Assembly: GCA_015178975.1 (NCBI GenBank) | Contig: WHVD01000005.1 | Coordinates: forward strand, 1,054,001-1,118,000 | Length of the DNA: 64,000 bases | Reading direction: 5' to 3' | Source: Hysterangium stoloniferum | Lineage: Eukaryota > Basidiomycota > Agaricomycetes > Hysterangiales > Hysterangiaceae | In this document: piece by piece, positions 58,890 to 64,000 of the stretch | Layout of the letters: every line of letters begins with the position of its first letter | How positions within the stretch are numbered: the stretch's first letter is position 1 | Program-made: the position numbers and the translations under genes | The notes under the pieces: generated by a model | Seen by the model: the letters and a program-made list of their open reading frames with translations, nothing else | Told to the model about the DNA's origin: nothing | The model's database searches: none

Positions 58890-59795
58890 TGTTAGGATAC
58901 ACACACAGGCCGGGTTTCCGGAGAAACCCACGGGATATCCGGTAGGACTTGGCTTCAGCTTATAGGCTGTGCCCTCGCTAGATCGTGTTGTCCAATTTCA
59001 AACAGACAGACGGGGATCCCGGGGAGTCCAGGTGGGGTTCATGGGTCGTAGGTCGTAAGTCGGGGGTCGTGGGTCGTAAGTCGGAGGTTGTGGGTCGTGA
59101 GTCGAGAGGTTGTGGGTCGTGAGTCGAGAGGTTGTGGGTCGTGAGTCGAGAGGTCGTGGGTCATGAGTTGAGATAATTGAGAGAGATAGATGTGCCGGAG
59201 CCTGTGGGCTCCGACTAGTGAAAGCGATGTGAATCAAGTAAGGTTTTAGAGTGGAAAATGTTATTAGATTACTGGGGGGAATCTAAGCTAATTTTCTGAC
59301 TGGATTGTATGTACAACATCTGCCAGTTTATATAGACCATGGAGTGAATGACATACCAAATCCAGTAATAACGAAACGAAACTAACAAAACATAAAACGG
59401 GAATAGTAAACACCAAATTGGTGTTAGGAACGGAACGGAACGGAGCGGAGTCCAAATCGTGACAAAGCATAACCCATAACGGGAAATGGAGCAGGAGTGG
59501 AGTCCTAAATCATGACAGGTCATTTGACTAAAACAGGAACGGGGCTCGATTAGAGTGGTGACGGGATTCTGAGTGGGGTCCAGTGACTGATGTGTGGGAC
59601 GAAGACGAACATAGACAGAGACGGAGTCCGGGGGAAGTCCGGTGACTGATATGTGTCGTAATGAGGTCGAATGTAACGAGTCTTGATGTAATGGAGTCCA
59701 GGTGGGAAATCCTATAAACAGACGATTGGTGCTTGTAGCGCGTGGGGGCATACAGGTTAGTGCCCAGAGTCCGGCGGGATTGTCCGGTCGTAACA
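58890..59795 (-). mobile_element. solo LTR (family alpha, copy 3), 906 bp
   Basis: Plus-strand ends are tgttaggatac and gtcgtaaca, with the perfect duplication agtgt (58885-58889 and 59796-59800). It retains many CpG sites, so it is probably the youngest repeat here. It has an internal short-repeat patch (gtcgtgggtcgtgagtcgag) at 59040-59165. Confidence 0.92.
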
Positions 59796-59800
59796 AGTGT

Positions 59801-60857
59801 CAGGTTTACTGACGGTGGCCGATATGATGACATGATGATAACTTGAGGTGATAGCATCATCTGTTATCTTCGGGTTACAACATGGTCATAACAGGTGCAT
59901 ATATTCAAGTAAACTCTTGACTTCAGGGGTTCTAAGTCTATTCAGGCTACCACTGATTAATATCAAATACTTAAATTATTTTACCTTGCAGTGAATTGAG
60001 TATTTGCACAATTTGATAGAGCATTGGACTCCTTTTTCCAGAAGATAGTATTAAAATAAGACTAATATATCACAATTGTGAATCAATCTTTCCAAAACAA
60101 CAAAACATTGGAATAATTTTTTGAGCCACTGTAGAGCATTTCACACAGTATTTGACATTCTTTAGAGCCTCTGTCATCTATAAGTAAAGTTGTTTTAGTG
60201 TCACAACAGATTCCTTCCTAATTAGGAAGGTAACTGCAGTGACATACAAATTTTTGGTGTAAACCTAGAATTAACATCATATCATTTAGAAGTTGCATTT
60301 TATTATTTTGGACTTTAGTGAGTTTATTTGAGCATAATATTACTCAAGGAAAGGCTAAAACTAAAGATGTGCCAATTAAAGTGGTGCACAAGGTATATTT
60401 CACCAGGAAACTGTACTGTACACTAGGTGTAACAGAATAGCTCTCATGTTTTAATAATCTAGTGTCAAATATAATTTTATTTTGATAATTTCCAATACAA
60501 AATTGATGAAGTATCTACTTAATTTGAAAAAAGAAACATGTTGTGGCACTTTTCTATAGCCCCTTTCATATACACTATCCATTTGCCTCCTACAAGACAC
60601 AGAGGTCAAATGGAAAATTATATTTCTTTTAGTACTATTGTGAGCTTCCGAGAATTGATTCCAACACTTGACAGACCCTACAATCCTTACAGTAAATTAT
60701 ACAACCAGAGTCTGTTTCTAGCAGGAGGATATATTAACCGAATCAGTCAGGGCTATGAATCTACATGTGTCATGCTTCCAAGAAAGGTGCAAAAAATGAT
60801 GAATATGACTTGCCACATGCAAGTTCATATTGAGGGTACCACGAGTCGCAATCCGTC
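59801..60857. other. AT-rich non-coding stretch
   Basis: About 1 kb separates the last alpha LTR and NPC2. I see no repeat boundary or supported gene. A 107-codon frame starting at 60538 runs into the 3' end of NPC2 on the opposite strand and shows no family features. Confidence 0.45.
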
Positions 60858-61614
60858 TTAGATCGCTTGACCAAAAAGACCAGTAAGTGTACTCGACATG
60901 AAGTTGATATCAATGTGGATACACGTAAGAGGCGCTCCATCAAAATTGTAGGCGTCTGCTTCGACAGAGAACTTAGCTACAACGCTATTTTAGTTACTGC
61001 TTTCAACGGTTTAAAAATATTGACACCAACCTGGGGGAATTTCGGCAGGCAGCGCAACCGTCTGAACGACGGTATACTGTTCTTCTTCTACAGGACACTG
61101 AATGCTCGCGTTCGCGTTCTTACTACGAGAGTATCTCAGTAACTAAACCACTTACGCCCACGCCACTTACGCTTCTTCACATATGTCGAACTTCTTGGTT
61201 AAAAGCTTGATGATTCCTAACTTGACGCTGACATTGACATATGCCCCGGTCTGCACGGCTAAATGTAAGTAATAAGCCTTTATAGTACTTTGCCAGGCCT
61301 GCTGACTTTGATTGTCTCGGATACGTAGCCTGTAGCCGTAACAGTAAGGTCCTGACCAGGCTTTGGTGGATTTGGAGAAATAGTAATGGTTTGAACATCG
61401 ACGAGATCGTTCTCGTCGCCTGAGATCCAAGTCAGCCTTGCATCACAAGCCATATTAATATATTGGACTACGGACCGCAGCTGTACCACGACCAAGCACT
61501 TGATGATTGGACTTGGGATGGAACAAGTGGTATTTGCTCGCTGCTAGAAGGCCTAGCAATACTGCACAAAACAAGACAGAAAGAAAGAAGGGCAAGGGAG
61601 AGAATGCGGGACAT
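60858..61614 (-). CDS. NPC2: NPC2-type ML-domain sterol/phospholipid transfer protein
   Basis: The signal peptide MSRILSLALLSFCLVLCSIA starts at ATG 61614. Exon 1 ends WSWYSCG, and exon 2 continues with DENDLVDVQTITISPNPPKP and GQDLTVTATGYVSETIK. Exon 3 is GAYVNVSVKLGIIKLLTKKF plus DICEEA, exon 4 is NANASIQCPVEEEQYTVVQT plus VALPAEIPP, and exon 5 is AKFSVEADAYNFDGAPLTCI plus the C-terminal strand, ending at TAA 60858. The cysteines and the ML beta-sandwich order match fungal phosphatidylglycerol/phosphatidylinositol transfer protein and NPC2, which moves sterols or lipids in the vacuole lumen. The strand order and short introns are normal. Confidence 0.92.
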
Positions 61615-61813
61615 GGGATGGGGTGACGCAAGGTGCTGCGGCGTGGCTGAGTCAGCATCAAGCGCTTAAGTATTACTCCCAGCACAGCGTTGCTCATTGC
61701 CTTGCCTCTCTCCTCTCACCACCATCGCTCTGGATCAGCGAGCGATCATAACGCATTATCTCGATTAACACGCTTTCAGTTTTACTAAAATCTTATTACA
61801 GGTTGATCCCGCC
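61615..61813. promoter_or_regulatory. divergent promoter NPC2 / MARVEL gene
   Basis: Only 199 bp separate the two start codons, so the core promoters of both genes must lie here. A 'cttgcctctctcctctcacc' pyrimidine tract is near 61.70 kb. No TATA box is obvious. Confidence 0.55.
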
Positions 61814-63137
61814 ATGCGCATTGTCAAAGACTATTGTTGTTGTGCCATCCCTCTTCTGAATGCAGGCATCTATATCACGCTTACAGAACAATTTATTGTG
61901 GCCATAACCGCTGGCATATTAACTTTTGCGACCCCAGCTCGTACGTACGCATGCATCATTCATAGAAATGTTACTAAATACAGCCTAACCCAGTCGTTGG
62001 TGCATCTGTTCCAAGCTTTGTCCCGACAGTCTTCGCAATATTATGCTTTGTTGCGGCAGCAATCCAACTATTGGGATTTCTTGGCGTATTTAGAGTAAGT
62101 GTACCTCCTTCTCCTTATACCATCTTGATAGATCATTCTACAGGAGTCTACAATTATCTTTCGCCGCTACACCACACTCCATTCTATCATTATGATTGCC
62201 GTTTTCGCTTTCTCAGCATCTTTCATTGGTGTTTCAGCGTCAAGACACAATACTGCTTCCTCTAAATGTGTTACTACTTTTTTCCCTCCTGATCCCAGGT
62301 TCGATTATTCTTTTCGACCTTTTGTGCTCATGCTCATCTTCCTTAGTGCCCAAGCGACGGCCTTAACAGGTTCCGATAGTGAAGGCAAACTTCTATGTAA
62401 CATATTCACATGGGTTGGTGTTGGCACACTTGCCGGCCTCTGGGTAGTGCTTGCAATTTTTCACGTATGTTCCAAACATTACATTACTTATATTCAAGTT
62501 ATATTCACTCATGTTGCATAGCTGTATCTTTATTTCGTTATTTCCGGCTACGGATCAAGTCAACGTGACGACCATTCGAAATATTATGCACTTTATTCTC
62601 TCAATTCTCATCCCGGCTCGACCAATACCGCACACCCTTCCTACCTACCTTCCGATAATATTGGAATGCAAAATATGGGACATCAAACCGAGACTTGGGA
62701 TACAAGAGATAGCATGGATACCATTGGTTTCGAAAAACAGAACGCTTATTCTCAAGCTCAGTACCCTATAAGTGATACTACATACCCCCGGCATGGTCAA
62801 CTGTCGACCACTTACCCAGGCGCGGCCCGTACAATGTCGCCAGCTCCTACTCCAGCTCCGATGAACTACCAAGACCCATACCACAATAACATGGGAGTAG
62901 AGGGGTTGGATAGACCCGATCCCAGTGTTAGACATCCTGGTCAGTGAGCATGAGCTACAGAAAGATCAATATATTTAATTATATCTGACTTCTCATGTAA
63001 ATCAAACGTTCTTTGGCGTTCGATGTACAGCTGAAGGGTCATTTCATCGCAAGACACCTCGTATGACACCTGCGCCTCAAACCCAACAGTATCCAGACCC
63101 TTATTTTGACCGAGAATTTTTTACTCCACCGCGTTAA
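61814..63137 (+). CDS. MARVEL-like tetraspan membrane protein
   Basis: Starting at ATG 61814 (MRIVKDYCCCAIPLLNAGIY), four membrane helices follow: IVAITAGILTFATPALVGAS, TVFAILCFVAAAIQLLGFLG, SIIMIAVFAFSASFIGVSAS and VGVGTLAGLWVVLAIFHLYL. After them comes a cytosolic tail rich in Tyr, Ser, Pro and Gln. The last exon (from about 63030) ends YPDPYFDREFFTPPR and TAA at 63137. The CCC cluster near the N-terminus could be palmitoylated. About six exons are needed. The 'PPDPRFDYSF' segment near 62.29 kb stays in frame and appears to be exon, though it looks intron-like. MARVEL proteins organise membrane domains; the exact role is unknown. Confidence 0.82.
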
Positions 63138-63690
63138 ACGTTTATCTAATCCTCGATTTTATTTTATTCGTCGCACCCTTTGATTCCTTACCCCTTTCTC
63201 TCAAGGACTTTAAACCCTTCCTTTAACTCGTGTACATCAATGGTCATAGTTAATATGAAGTCATACTATGCTAGAATAAGATCAACCCAAGCATTAGAAC
63301 AATATTGTAGAACATGGAATAGAGATGGGGTAATGTGCCTCAGTTGACACACAGTGTAAATTGACTGAGGTATAATCTGGTAACCTTAGTTGTTCTTCTT
63401 ATACAAAGTCCAAGGTCAAGAAAATAAGCTGGGAACAATATCAGAGAAATATAGTATGTAGCAATGGAAATGGTTGTAAGACATAATCGGCCCCTTGCAA
63501 CCCCTGTGGTATGGTATAACGGCCTTGGTTGTTCTCATGACCGGGAGCATGCAATAGCCCCTTAACTACAACACTCCACTGGCTGAGCAGGCTCGCGTAA
63601 ATGGAATAATACACATTGTTTCTTGTACACCGAAGCAGTCAACACGCATTGTAAATTAACTGTATTATAAAGTACAAAAGAAGGAGCTCT
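63138..63690. repeat. repeat-derived intergenic sequence
   Basis: The stretch near 63.27-63.30 kb (cccaagcattagaacaatat) is the same as, or inverted relative to, the retroelement tails at 41.53, 44.49 and 45.67 kb. The part near 63.36 kb resembles 32.01 kb. No gene is supported. Confidence 0.5.
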
Positions 63691-63699
63691 ACATTGTAA

Positions 63700-64000
63700 T
63701 ATAACCATCTAACACACCATTTTACTGTAACTTAAATCGTAACCCCAATGCAGGCAGCAATCTGTCATCTACGATCAATGATTAGAGTATGGGGAGGTAA
63801 TGATGGAAGGCCCAGTGCATTAGCTGATGCTATACATTGGTGTTCTAAAATAGAGGACTCAGTAAAGCAAAGTGTACAATCAGCACATGCTACTTACGCG
63901 TGAAGGTCAGCAACTCATCTCGATTTGCAGGGTTGGGTGCAGCAAGGAGGACCCATCCATTTTGCACAGGGTTGTAAAGTAGTCCTTTGGTGCCAGCCTG
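63700..64000 (-). mobile_element. retroelement internal fragment (copy cut by window edge)
   Basis: This stretch matches 41.91-42.20 kb in the same orientation and, reversed, 43.3-43.6 and 45.04-45.32 kb, including the start of the Gln-rich coil region. It continues beyond the window. Confidence 0.75.

Noticed and set aside
57932-59800. The two adjacent alpha LTRs as one element with two LTRs
   Set aside because: Only 130 bp lies between them, the right LTR has its own perfect target duplication, and the outer flanks do not match.
60538-60861. 107-codon plus-strand frame
   Set aside because: Composition is AT-rich with no family signal, and it overlaps the last exon of NPC2 on the other strand.

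Overview
The window is fungal nuclear DNA, almost certainly from a mushroom-forming basidiomycete (Agaricomycotina). Genes are dense, with many 50-65 bp introns. The gene families are typical of the group: PalI/SUR7 and MARVEL tetraspan proteins, NPC2, AIM6, an Atos-domain protein and a mitochondrial PPR protein. About 30 kb of nested, decayed transposons interrupts the genes. No operon, CRISPR array, rRNA or convincing tRNA was seen.

Layout. 1-31.5 kb is a gene island with fifteen genes: a partial membrane protein (-), SEC61 gamma/SSS1 (-), a PPR protein (+), mitochondrial glycine decarboxylase P protein (-), ARMH3 (-), IMP dehydrogenase (+), a PalI-family protein (+), a secretory agmatinase-like protein ending in KDEL (+), elongation factor 2 (-), a beta-trefoil protein (-), an AIM6-like protein (+), mitochondrial ribosomal protein bL17m (-), mitochondrial acyl carrier protein (+), an SMP-30/gluconolactonase (+) and an Atos protein (-). 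Several mitochondrial functions lie close together. The acyl carrier protein and glycine decarboxylase are linked in metabolism because the carrier feeds lipoate synthesis, which the glycine cleavage system needs.

32-60 kb is a transposon graveyard. It holds a 3.3 kb Tc1/mariner (IS630-type) element with 28-bp terminal inverted repeats and a TA duplication, sitting inside a solo LTR that has its own 5-bp duplication. A second, decayed copy of the same transposon lies at 55-58 kb. Between them are a head-to-head inverted retroelement structure (about 40.3-46.8 kb) and a broken Ty1/copia pol region split by a series of solo LTRs, each with its own duplication. One of those solo LTRs contains a small gag-only LTR element, and another contains a further solo LTR. 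CpG is almost absent from the older parts, which fits long-term cytosine methylation.

60.8-63.1 kb returns to host genes: NPC2 (-) and a MARVEL-like tetraspan protein (+) sharing a 199-bp divergent promoter. After 63.2 kb repeats resume, and the right edge cuts another copy of the repeat seen at 42-45 kb.

Gene models were assembled by eye from splice signals and remembered family sequences. Ends given for conserved genes are usually supported by family-typical termini; internal exon borders are less certain.
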